Source of the DNA: Bacillota bacterium | Lineage (GTDB): Bacteria; Bacillota; DTU014 | Assembly (NCBI GenBank): GCA_012719595.1 | Contig: JAAYAB010000212.1 | Location: 78,677-110,814, forward strand | Length of the DNA stretch: 32,138 bases | Direction: 5' to 3' | Shown: piece after piece, positions 24,359 to 32,138 of the stretch | How positions within the stretch are numbered: the stretch's first letter is position 1 | How the letters are laid out: every line of letters begins with the position of its first letter | Notes under the pieces: generated by a model | The model's database searches: none | Told to the model about the DNA's origin: nothing | Seen by the model: only the letters and a program-made list of their open reading frames with translations | Made by a program: the position numbers and the translations under genes

Positions 24359-26415
24359 CCGCGCACCTCCGGGTCATGTGCGCCTGTGTCGACTCCGATC
24401 CCGTTGAGCTCGGTCTGTGGCAGATTCCTCGACATAACAGCGGCTGCACAGTACACCGCGAGAAGCGAGACCGGCAGGCTGACAGCCGCTCCCAGGAGCA
24501 CTCGCAAGAGTGTGAGCGAGATGGGCGTGTGAAGGTGCGCAAAGGAATTGACCACAGAGATGAGACCGATCATCCCCGCCAGCACACCGTACAGAGCCAG
24601 CCGGCACCGTCCCCTTGACCGTGCCCAGACGTAAAGAGACGCCACCAGAGCCGGATGCCCGACGAACACCTCTTTCGTCCTCGGCCTGACCGGCAGGAAC
24701 GCCTCGAATGCTTCCCGAAGGCGCCTGTCCACAACAGGCACATCGATCACAAAGGTGTTGCCAGTCCTTGCGAGGTACACAATGAAGACACCGATAGCTC
24801 CGGCAGCGGCCAAGACGTGCCAAAACCGCAGAGGAGTCAGAAGGAACCGCTTCAGGCTCTGCGACACCTGTATGCGGCCGGCAGAGTAATCCCGGCCGAA
24901 CACGTGCCACCACAGAAGCCCTCCTGCCAAGGCGAACGGCAGGGTGTGCGACGCCTTAACCCCTAGGAACTGGACAGACTTCACGAAGAACGACCTGTCG
25001 GAGAGAACCCCTGAAGCGACCAATCCCCCGGCGACCGCGACCGAGAAGGCCGCCAGCCACCCATGAAACGCCGACACGACCGGAGGGGTTCCGCTTCCCT
25101 GGGTCAAGTCACTCGTCCGAATGACCGACGCCAGCGCTGCAACCGCGGGCACGGCTACTGCTATCGCCAGAGCAAGCAGGAGGCGAGTCAGAAGCATATC
25201 AACCAGCGCTACGGTGGCTACCGCCAGTGCGGCGATCATCGTAATGGCGATCTGCGCAGGAAGCTGCATTGGATACACATAGTCGATGATCAGCATGCCG
25301 AGAGCAACCGTACCGGCCGCAGCGATCGGGATCAGCAGCCGGAGAAGTGAAGGCTGTCTGCTCGGATAAGCTCTGGCCGGCCCTACATTGAACCCTGCAT
25401 CCTCAAGCCGGTGCCTGAGCGAGCTCACGAAGTCCAGTGCAGTGCCATCGGCCAACCGCGCCTCTATGAGGTGCGGCCTCAGGTAGAGCAGACGGATATT
25501 GCGCTCTGAAACTGCTCGAAGCAGGCGGTCGAGCATTTCTTCGCCCGACAGGTGGGAGTACTCATCAGGCGTGATACTGTGGACCCTTACGATCTCATGG
25601 TCGAGTTGGTCGGCGATGTCCCTTGTTCCCCGCTGAGCGTGGAACTCGATCAGCGCCGGGGCAGCGTTCAGCTCTCGAATCCGTCCCGAGACGTATGCGA
25701 GGTTGTGTGGATAGCCTAGAACCTCCGTGCCTGTGAAGATCAACGGGCCCAGATCTCGGATAGCAGCAAGCGGCTGGAGTGCGAGGTCGATGGCTTCGAC
25801 AGAACCCGACCTGGAGTTGGACAGCCTCGGAACGACTTGCAGCCCGGCGTCGAGCACAAGCCTGATATCTTCGGTGCGCAGTCCGAATCTGCAGCCGGAG
25901 ATATCCATCGGATTCCCGGTGATTTCGATGACTGACCGGTTCTCTGCAGTGAGGAGTTCCACAGATACGGGCTCGAGTGAAGTCGCTGCAAACCAGCGGC
26001 TGAGGATCGAAGCCAGGTCGCTATCGCCCGGCAGCAGGTACAGGCTGTCAGTGCTGATCTCCCCTGAATCGATCAGCGCTCTGATCGGAGGCAGAGAAAT
26101 CGGCGTAAGGACATCGCGGTTCAGGAGCTCGAGCCCGGTGAAGACTGTCAGACCTCGGCCGCCTATGAGTTCGTCGAAGGAGGGCTCGCGTATCCCGATC
26201 GAGACTGCACCCGACTCGCGGAGAGCAGAGAGATACGGCGCGACGGACGCATACCCGAGCATGTCGGAATGGGCGACTGCCGACTCAAACTCCACGCAGA
26301 TCTCGACAGACACGTACCTGCTGTCATCTGTCCAGCGCTGAAAGGCGACAGCTGCCGAGCAAAGGACTGCGAGTGCTATCGCCACACACCACAGAGTACG
26401 CAGTCGGCTCACCAC
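24355..26415 (-). CDS. DUF5693 family polytopic membrane protein
   Basis: The 686-residue protein has one N-terminal membrane segment (about 9-27), an extracellular domain of roughly 330 residues, and eight to ten membrane segments in the C-terminal half. Near the last helices it contains VRPRTKEVFVGHPALVASLY, a strongly patterned segment I associate with DUF5693. The soluble part has a barrel-like look (GIREPSFDELIGGRGLTVFTG, VVPRLSNS, FTGTEVLGYP, IEFHAQRG), resembling a divergent TIM-barrel hydrolase, but I see no assignable catalytic residues. Function is unknown. In Bacillota it commonly precedes csaB, and here it does so with a 4-nt overlap, so a role in wall-polymer pyruvylation or export is plausible. 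Starts are two adjacent GTG codons (26415, 26412) behind AAGAGGG; the upstream one is listed. Confidence 0.82.
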   Translation of the reverse strand: MVSRLRTLWCVAIALAVLCSAAVAFQRWTDDSRYVSVEICVEFESAVAHSDMLGYASVAPYLSALRESGAVSIGIREPSFDELIGGRGLTVFTGLELLNRDVLTPISLPPIRALIDSGEISTDSLYLLPGDSDLASILSRWFAATSLEPVSVELLTAENRSVIEITGNPMDISGCRFGLRTEDIRLVLDAGLQVVPRLSNSRSGSVEAIDLALQPLAAIRDLGPLIFTGTEVLGYPHNLAYVSGRIRELNAAPALIEFHAQRGTRDIADQLDHEIVRVHSITPDEYSHLSGEEMLDRLLRAVSERNIRLLYLRPHLIEARLADGTALDFVSSLRHRLEDAGFNVGPARAYPSRQPSLLRLLIPIAAAGTVALGMLIIDYVYPMQLPAQIAITMIAALAVATVALVDMLLTRLLLALAIAVAVPAVAALASVIRTSDLTQGSGTPPVVSAFHGWLAAFSVAVAGGLVASGVLSDRSFFVKSVQFLGVKASHTLPFALAGGLLWWHVFGRDYSAGRIQVSQSLKRFLLTPLRFWHVLAAAGAIGVFIVYLARTGNTFVIDVPVVDRRLREAFEAFLPVRPRTKEVFVGHPALVASLYVWARSRGRCRLALYGVLAGMIGLISVVNSFAHLHTPISLTLLRVLLGAAVSLPVSLLAVYCAAAVMSRNLPQTELNGIGVDTGAHDPEVRG

Positions 26416-26426
26416 CCCTCTTGAAC

Positions 26427-27549
<1,123 letters not shown>

Positions 27550-27575
27550 GTACACTCCTCCGCACATTGCTAAAT

Positions 27576-27592
27576 GGCCTGCCTTTCAGGCC
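27576..27592 (-). other. Hairpin overlapping the secA stop codon
   Basis: GGCCTG (27592-27587) pairs with CAGGCC (27581-27576) around a 5-nt loop; ATTTAGC follows. The stem holds the secA TGA. It might attenuate transcription or protect the message end before prfB, but the short T-run makes strong termination unlikely. Confidence 0.35.
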
Positions 27593-30282
27593 CCACAGCA
27601 TTTCTTGTACTTTTTCCCGCTGCCGCACGGGCACGGGTCGTTTCTGCCCACTTTCTCCACCTTCCGCTGCCGGACCTTGGGCAGCTGCGATCCGGCCATC
27701 GCTGACGGGTCATTGGTGACGACGTTCCTGTAGGTCTGCTGTCTGAGATCGTCCGGAGACACGACCCTTATCCTTAGCAGAGTCGATACGGTGTCCCGCC
27801 TGATCATGGCCATGGTCTCAGAGAACAGCTGGAACGCCTCGAACTTGTACTCAGTCAGAGGATCCCTCTGAGCGTACGCCCTCAGCCCGATGCCGTCGCG
27901 CAGGTCGTCCATCGCCTGCATGTGATCCATCCACCTGAGGTCGATCGCGCGGAGCATGACTCTTCTCTCAAGGACCCGCATCTGCTCAGGGCCGATCTCC
28001 CGTTCCTTCTTCTCGTACGCGTCCGTCAGCAGCGACTCGAGCCGTCGCTTCAGATCGTCTGTATCGGCGCATGACTCAAGCCACTCAGCCGGATCCGCCT
28101 GGACTCCGAGGACACTCCGAAGGCTGTCCTTCAGCGAGGCTACGTCCCACTCGTCCCGAGGCGTCCTGTCGGGTATGTGCTGCTCGACGAGGTCGGAGCA
28201 TACCTGACCTATCATCTCGAGGACCTCGTCCCTAATGTCGTCGCCGTGGAGGATCGCCTTCCGCCGGCCGTATATGGCCTCGCGCTGCTGGTTCATCACG
28301 TCGTCATACTGGAGGACATGCTTCCTGATGTCGAAGTTCCTGGCTTCGACCCTCTTCTGGGCCCTCTCTATAGCCTTCGTGATGTACTGGTGTTCTATCG
28401 GCTGGTCCTCCTCCCAGCCGAGTTTCTCCATCACATTGTTGATAGTCTCCCCGCCGAAGAGTCGCATCAGATCGTCCTCGAGAGACACATAAAACCTCGA
28501 CGAACCAGCGTCGCCCTGCCTGCCCGAACGGCCTCTCAACTGGTTGTCTATCCGCCTGCTCTCATGTCTCTCCGTGCCCAGCACATGAAGCCCGCCGAGG
28601 TCTGCGACTCCCTTCCCTAGACGGATGTCGGTTCCTCGCCCGGCCATGTTCGTGGCGATGGTGACTGCCCCGAGCTGGCCCGCTCCTTTGATGATCTCGG
28701 CCTCTTTTTCATGGTACTTGGCGTTCAGCACCTGGTGCGGGATGCCTCGTTTCCGCAGCATCTCGCTGAGCATCTCTGAAGTCTCAATGGCGATGGTTCC
28801 TACCAGGATCGGCCTTCCCTCTGAGTGAAGCTCCTCGATCTCGCGCACGATCGCATCGAACTTGGCCCGCTTCGTCTTGTACACCACATCGGGATGATCT
28901 ATCCTGATCATAGGCCTGTTGGTCGGTATGACCACTACGTCCATCCCGTATATCTTGCGGAACTCCTCTTCCTCGGTCTTGGCCGTACCGGTCATCCCTG
29001 CGAGCTTCTCGTACATCCGGAAGTAGTTCTGAAACGTAATGGAGGCAAGAGTCTGGTTCTCATCTTCGACCTTGACTCTCTCCTTCGCCTCGATCGCCTG
29101 GTGCAGCCCGCCGCTGTACCGCCTTCCGAACATCAAGCGGCCGGTGAACTCGTCGACAATGATCACCTGCCCGTCTTTGACGACGTAGTCCCTGTCGCGC
29201 TTCATCAGCGCGTGCGCTTTGAGCGCTTCCTGCAGGTGATGCGTGAGCTCGATGTTCGCCGGGTCATATAGGTTCTCGACTCCGAGCAGCCTCTCGACCT
29301 TCTCCACGCCTTCCTCAGTCACCGCGACGGTCCGCGCCTTCTCGTCGACTGTGTAGTCGGCATCGCGCCTCAGCATCGGCACAAGCGACGCGAACCTCTG
29401 GTACAGCCCGGTTGACTTCTCCGCCTGGCCCGAGATGATCAGCGGAGTTCTGGCTTCGTCTATCAGGATGCTGTCAACCTCGTCCACTATCGCATAGTGC
29501 AGCTCCCGCTGCACCAGTTCCTGCGGATCAACCACCATGTTGTCTCTAAGGTAATCAAAACCGAACTCGTTGTTCGTCCCGTAGGTTATGTCCGAAGCGT
29601 ACGCCGAACGTCTTTCCTGCGTGGTCAGCCCGTGGACTATGACTCCTACCGACATCCCCAGGAACTTGTATATCCGGCCCATCCATTGAGCGTCCCTCTG
29701 TGCCAGGTAGTCATTGACAGTGACTACATGAACGCCCCTCCCAGCAAGGGCATTGAGGTACACCGGAAGGGTGGCAGCCAGGGTCTTGCCTTCGCCCGTC
29801 TTCATCTCAGCTATTCTGCCCTCGTGCAGGACCATTCCGCCGATGAGCTGCACGTCGAAGGCGCGCTGGAGGAAGTCGGGATCCTGCCTGTACGCTCTCA
29901 ACTCACGGTAGAAGTCGGCGGACAGATGAATCTGCTCCGCCGGGCGTCCTGAGGCCAGCGCGTCACTGGCAGTCCGGTATTCCTCTTGGCAGCCAGGGCT
30001 CAGGATCGCCGGGTCGAAGCCGAACTCGGGATCGAACACCTGCCACAAGCCGAGCCTGCGGCTTCCCGCCTCTCGGACGACCGCAAATGCCTCAGGGAGC
30101 AGCCTATCCAGCGACTCTCCGCCTTGGTGCCTCCTGCGAAACTCATCGGTCTTCGCTGCGAGGTCACGGTCGGAAAGGCTCGATATAGCAGGCTCGAGCG
30201 CGTTGATCTCGCCGACAACGCGCTCCATACGACGAAGTGTCCTGACTGTGTTGTCAAACAAGTTCTTGACCAAACCCAGCAT
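27586..30282 (-). CDS. secA: Protein translocase ATPase SecA, with a long NBD1 insertion
   Basis: The 898-residue protein is a complete SecA. It has N-terminus [20 protein letters not shown], Walker [10 protein letters not shown] (Lys166), [32 protein letters not shown], the preprotein-binding region, [23 protein letters not shown], the scaffold and two-helix-finger region, and a C-terminal zinc motif [13 protein letters not shown] for SecB or ribosome contact. It drives secreted proteins through SecYEG. Residues about 80-141 are extra: canonical SecA runs from VVREA..R.LGL straight to FDVQLIGG, but here about 58 residues intervene, shifting the Walker Lys from 108 (E. coli) to 166. The frame is intact and composition looks like the rest. 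ATG 30282 has AAGGAAA upstream; hpf lies 12 nt ahead and prfB follows, the common Bacillota order. Confidence 0.98.
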   Translation of the reverse strand: MLGLVKNLFDNTVRTLRRMERVVGEINALEPAISSLSDRDLAAKTDEFRRRHQGGESLDRLLPEAFAVVREAGSRRLGLWQVFDPEFGFDPAILSPGCQEEYRTASDALASGRPAEQIHLSADFYRELRAYRQDPDFLQRAFDVQLIGGMVLHEGRIAEMKTGEGKTLAATLPVYLNALAGRGVHVVTVNDYLAQRDAQWMGRIYKFLGMSVGVIVHGLTTQERRSAYASDITYGTNNEFGFDYLRDNMVVDPQELVQRELHYAIVDEVDSILIDEARTPLIISGQAEKSTGLYQRFASLVPMLRRDADYTVDEKARTVAVTEEGVEKVERLLGVENLYDPANIELTHHLQEALKAHALMKRDRDYVVKDGQVIIVDEFTGRLMFGRRYSGGLHQAIEAKERVKVEDENQTLASITFQNYFRMYEKLAGMTGTAKTEEEEFRKIYGMDVVVIPTNRPMIRIDHPDVVYKTKRAKFDAIVREIEELHSEGRPILVGTIAIETSEMLSEMLRKRGIPHQVLNAKYHEKEAEIIKGAGQLGAVTIATNMAGRGTDIRLGKGVADLGGLHVLGTERHESRRIDNQLRGRSGRQGDAGSSRFYVSLEDDLMRLFGGETINNVMEKLGWEEDQPIEHQYITKAIERAQKRVEARNFDIRKHVLQYDDVMNQQREAIYGRRKAILHGDDIRDEVLEMIGQVCSDLVEQHIPDRTPRDEWDVASLKDSLRSVLGVQADPAEWLESCADTDDLKRRLESLLTDAYEKKEREIGPEQMRVLERRVMLRAIDLRWMDHMQAMDDLRDGIGLRAYAQRDPLTEYKFEAFQLFSETMAMIRRDTVSTLLRIRVVSPDDLRQQTYRNVVTNDPSAMAGSQLPKVRQRKVEKVGRNDPCPCGSGKKYKKCCGA

Positions 30283-30294
30283 CTGCTTTCCTTC

Positions 30295-30837
30295 TCACCT
30301 TGACTCGGGCTCTATGAGTCCGTAGTCGCCGTCGTTCCTGCGATACACCACGTTGACTCCGCCGGTAGAGTCGTTTCGAAAGACGAAGAAGTCGTGACCC
30401 AGAAGCTCCATCTGCATGATGGCCTCCTCGACTGACATCGGCTTGACATCGAACCTCTTCGTCTTGACCAGTCTCGGCTCGTCCGCCTCGTCGCTTTCCG
30501 CCTGTGCTGGAACAGCCACCCCGGCTGCCTGAGCATCGAGCTTGCGCATACGCCGGTTGATCCTGGTCTTGTACTTGCGGATCTGCCTCTCGATGCGGTC
30601 AACCGCAACGTTGATAGACGCGTACATGTCGTCCGTCTTGCCTTCTCCGCGAACCAACAGTCCGCCCACCTGAATCGTGATATCCGCGACATGAAGCTCG
30701 CGCTGGACCTTGAGGATTACCTCAATCTCGACCTCTCGATCGTCGAAGAACTTCTGCAGCTTCTTGAGTTTCTTCTCTGCGTATTGCTTGAGGGCCGGCG
30801 TGATGTCCACATTCTGCCCGCTGACGACAATGCCCAT
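30295..30837 (-). CDS. hpf: Ribosome hibernation promoting factor, long form
   Basis: From ATG 30837 the product is 180 residues. The N-terminal domain (about 1-105, IVVSGQNVDITPALKQYAEK through RIERQIRKYKTRINRR) is the HPF/YfiA fold that occupies the decoding centre of the 30S subunit. A linker follows, then the C-terminal dimerisation domain (about 122-180, TKRFDVKPMSVEEAIMQMEL through NDGDYGLIEP). The long form causes 100S ribosome dimers in Bacillota. AAGGAG nine bases upstream supports 30837; a longer frame to 30876 lacks homology. It is the first gene of the hpf-secA-prfB run. No confident promoter could be placed in the 281-nt region upstream. Confidence 0.95.
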   Translation of the reverse strand: MGIVVSGQNVDITPALKQYAEKKLKKLQKFFDDREVEIEVILKVQRELHVADITIQVGGLLVRGEGKTDDMYASINVAVDRIERQIRKYKTRINRRMRKLDAQAAGVAVPAQAESDEADEPRLVKTKRFDVKPMSVEEAIMQMELLGHDFFVFRNDSTGGVNVVYRRNDGDYGLIEPESR

Positions 30838-31118
30838 GCCTGCCAACTCCTTTCTGTCATGCAAGTGCCAAGACAAAACAAACCGGACTCAGATTGCGGT
30901 CTGACGCTCCCGCGGTCTTGCAGCATTCTCACGGTTCAAAGCGTACAACACTCCCTGCATATTGGGTTTCTTAGCTGTACTTCAACTTCGCCGGTCGAAG
31001 TCCTTCCCGGCTGCCGGGATGCCTGGACCAGCGGCCGGCCTCGCACTCAAGCCCGCATTCCGCCCTGCCTTCCGGCCCGCATCCGCGCGTGTGACCCACC
31101 CTGCTTCCTGGCCCGCAC
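30838..31118. other. Gene-poor gap between the Ca-ATPase gene and hpf
   Basis: This 281-nt stretch contains no credible gene. Reading the minus strand from the ATPase stop, it holds GC-rich imperfect repeats (31119-31040), two hairpins (31018-30986), then AT-richer sequence leading to the hpf ribosome binding site. The hpf promoter should be here, but I see only weak candidates, for example TTGAAG near 30985 with TATGCA about 18 nt downstream. Confidence 0.6.
30986..31018 (-). terminator. Pair of hairpins downstream of the Ca-ATPase gene
   Basis: On the minus strand CCCGG-CAG-CCGGG (31018-31006) is followed closely by CTTCG-ACCGG-CGAAG (31000-30986). Both stems are perfect 5-bp stems. No run of T follows, so if they end the ATPase transcript it is as a processing barrier or weak terminator. 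Confidence 0.4.
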
Positions 31119-31119
31119 T
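31040..31119. repeat. Short imperfect GC-rich direct repeats
   Basis: On the plus strand CTGCCTTCCGGCCCGCAT (about 31067-31084) recurs as CTGCTTCCTGGCCCGCAC (about 31103-31120), with a further CCCGCATTC at about 31051-31059. The copies lie in the 3' untranslated region of the ATPase gene, the last one reaching its stop codon. Confidence 0.5.
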
Positions 31120-32138
31120 CACACCTGTACCCCGCCTCTCGCCGCCCTGCCGCCCAATCGTCGCAGGATCCACTTCACGCACTCAGCAGCAGGCACCATC
31201 ACAGCTGCAAGTCCGACCACTGCCGCCCACTGCCAGCCGGCCAGCTCAGTTGCTTTGAACACCCGCATGAGGGGCGGATAGAGCATCACGACCAGCTGCA
31301 GCGCGACGGAAGCGGCCAGAGACAGCAGCAGAGGCCGGTTTCCCAGCGGTGAGCGCGTGAACACCGATCCGATCCCACACCGGATGTTGAACGCATGGAA
31401 GAGCTGAGCGAAGACAAGGACGCCAAACGCCATCGTTCTCCCCGCCGCCACCGCATCAGGACTCGCAGAGCGGGATCCGACATAGTATCCGATCAAGGTC
31501 AGGATGCCCATGCAGAGACCATATGCGAAGACTGCCCAAACCCCGTCGCGAGTGAACACGCCCTCCTTGGGATCCCGCGGCGGCCGCCGCATCGTGTCTG
31601 GCTCGCCCGTCTCAACCCCTAGTGCCAGCGCAGGCGGTCCGTCCGTGACCAGGTTGACCCAGAGAATTTGGATAGCCTCGAGCGGCCGCGACAGCCCGAC
31701 TACGATAGCAGTCAAAATGGCAATCAGCTCACCGGTGTTGCACGATACGAGATAATACACCGCCTTTCGGATATTGTCAAAGATGACCCGTCCTTGCTCT
31801 ACTGCGTTCACTATCGTGGCGAAGTTGTCATCTGCGAGCACCATGTCGCTGGCTTCTTTGGCGACGTCCGTTCCGGTCACACCCATTGCAACCCCTATGT
31901 CCGCCTTCTTCAGTGCAGGAGCGTCATTGACGCCGTCTCCTGTCATCGCCACGATCTCGCCGCTCTTCTGCAGGGCTGTCACTATCTTCATCTTATGATG
32001 AGGCGAGACTCTGGAGTAAACCCTGAATTGCAGAACGTCCCGCTCCAGTGCGTCATCGGACATGGAATCCAGTTCAGTTCCGCCGAGCACGCGGCCGTAG
32101 CCGCCCAGGATTCCAAGCTCTCGTGCGATGGCGGACGC
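31119..32138 (-). CDS. Cation-transporting P-type ATPase, Ca2+ (P2A) type, C-terminal part
   Basis: The minus-strand frame is open from 32138 to the stop at 31119 (339 residues). The first residues, ASAIARELGILGGYGRVLGG, continue from beyond the right edge, so the GTG at 32090 is not the start. The hinge motif MTGDGVNDAPALKKADIGVA is the P-type phosphatase-domain signature. DNFATIVNAVEQGRVIFDNI and the transmembrane sequence LWVNLVTDGPPALALGVE are typical of the PacL/SERCA-like P2A group, so calcium export is likely, though Mn2+ or mixed specificity is possible. Six hydrophobic segments (M5-M10) follow the hinge. The phosphorylation site DKTGT and the first four helices lie outside the window. 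Same strand as hpf but separated by 281 nt, hairpins and repeats, so probably its own unit. Confidence 0.93.
   Translation of the reverse strand, partial: ASAIARELGILGGYGRVLGGTELDSMSDDALERDVLQFRVYSRVSPHHKMKIVTALQKSGEIVAMTGDGVNDAPALKKADIGVAMGVTGTDVAKEASDMVLADDNFATIVNAVEQGRVIFDNIRKAVYYLVSCNTGELIAILTAIVVGLSRPLEAIQILWVNLVTDGPPALALGVETGEPDTMRRPPRDPKEGVFTRDGVWAVFAYGLCMGILTLIGYYVGSRSASPDAVAAGRTMAFGVLVFAQLFHAFNIRCGIGSVFTRSPLGNRPLLLSLAASVALQLVVMLYPPLMRVFKATELAGWQWAAVVGLAAVMVPAAECVKWILRRLGGRAARGGVQV

Noticed and set aside
30982-31182. Minus-strand 66-codon frame with a repeating GxxAG-like pattern
   Set aside because: The pattern comes from the imperfect DNA repeats after the ATPase gene and overlaps the ATPase end in another frame; no ribosome binding site.

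Overview
This window is a compact, almost fully coding stretch of a bacterial chromosome, most likely from the Bacillota (Firmicutes). The evidence is a T-box leader before ilvB, the Bacillus-like gene neighbourhood hpf-secA-prfB / yitT-type-ftsE-ftsX / ctpB-minJ-like / uvrB-uvrA, a DUF5693-csaB-tagA group typical of Bacillota surface-polymer loci, and a long-form HPF. The DNA looks fairly GC-rich by eye. GTG and TTG starts outnumber ATG. I cannot name a genus; a deep, thermophile-like or uncultured clostridial lineage would fit, but that is inference.

Layout. (1) 1-7160, biosynthesis: the 5' part of ilvB (minus strand, runs off the left edge) with its own promoter and a T-box leader whose specifier reads as CUC (Leu); then fhs and a homocysteine S-methyltransferase gene, overlapping by 26 nt (one-carbon/methionine metabolism); a divergent SpoVB/MurJ-type flippase gene, the only plus-strand gene; and ilvD. 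(2) 7179-8194: a Cof-type HAD phosphatase and a 61-aa PspC-domain membrane protein upstream of ilvD, behind a recognisable promoter. (3) 8341-15161: uvrC, uvrA and uvrB; uvrB/uvrA overlap, while uvrC has its own extended -10 promoter. (4) 15197-21607, cell envelope and division: divergent polysaccharide deacetylase (YibQ-like), polytopic PDZ protein (MinJ-like), S41 carboxy-terminal protease, EnvC-like coiled-coil protein with a degenerate M23 domain, FtsX and FtsE. (5) 21639-26415: YitT-family protein, WecG/TagA glycosyltransferase, CsaB pyruvyl transferase and DUF5693 membrane protein, probably for a pyruvylated secondary cell-wall polymer and S-layer anchoring. (6) 26427-30837: prfB with its programmed +1 frameshift, secA with an unusual ~58-residue insertion, and hpf. 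(7) 30838-32138: a gene-poor gap with short GC-rich repeats and hairpins, then the C-terminal part of a Ca2+-type P-ATPase that runs off the right edge.

From hpf (30837) down to uvrA (10319), fifteen minus-strand genes follow each other with gaps of about 50 nt or less or with short overlaps. They may form one very long transcription unit joining ribosome hibernation, protein export, termination, wall polymer assembly, septal peptidoglycan hydrolysis control and nucleotide excision repair.

No mobile elements, CRISPR arrays, tRNAs or rRNAs were seen. I did not find a clearly novel multi-gene system. The observations most worth following are the SecA insertion, the FtsEX/degenerate-M23/MinJ-like division cluster and the T-box leader.
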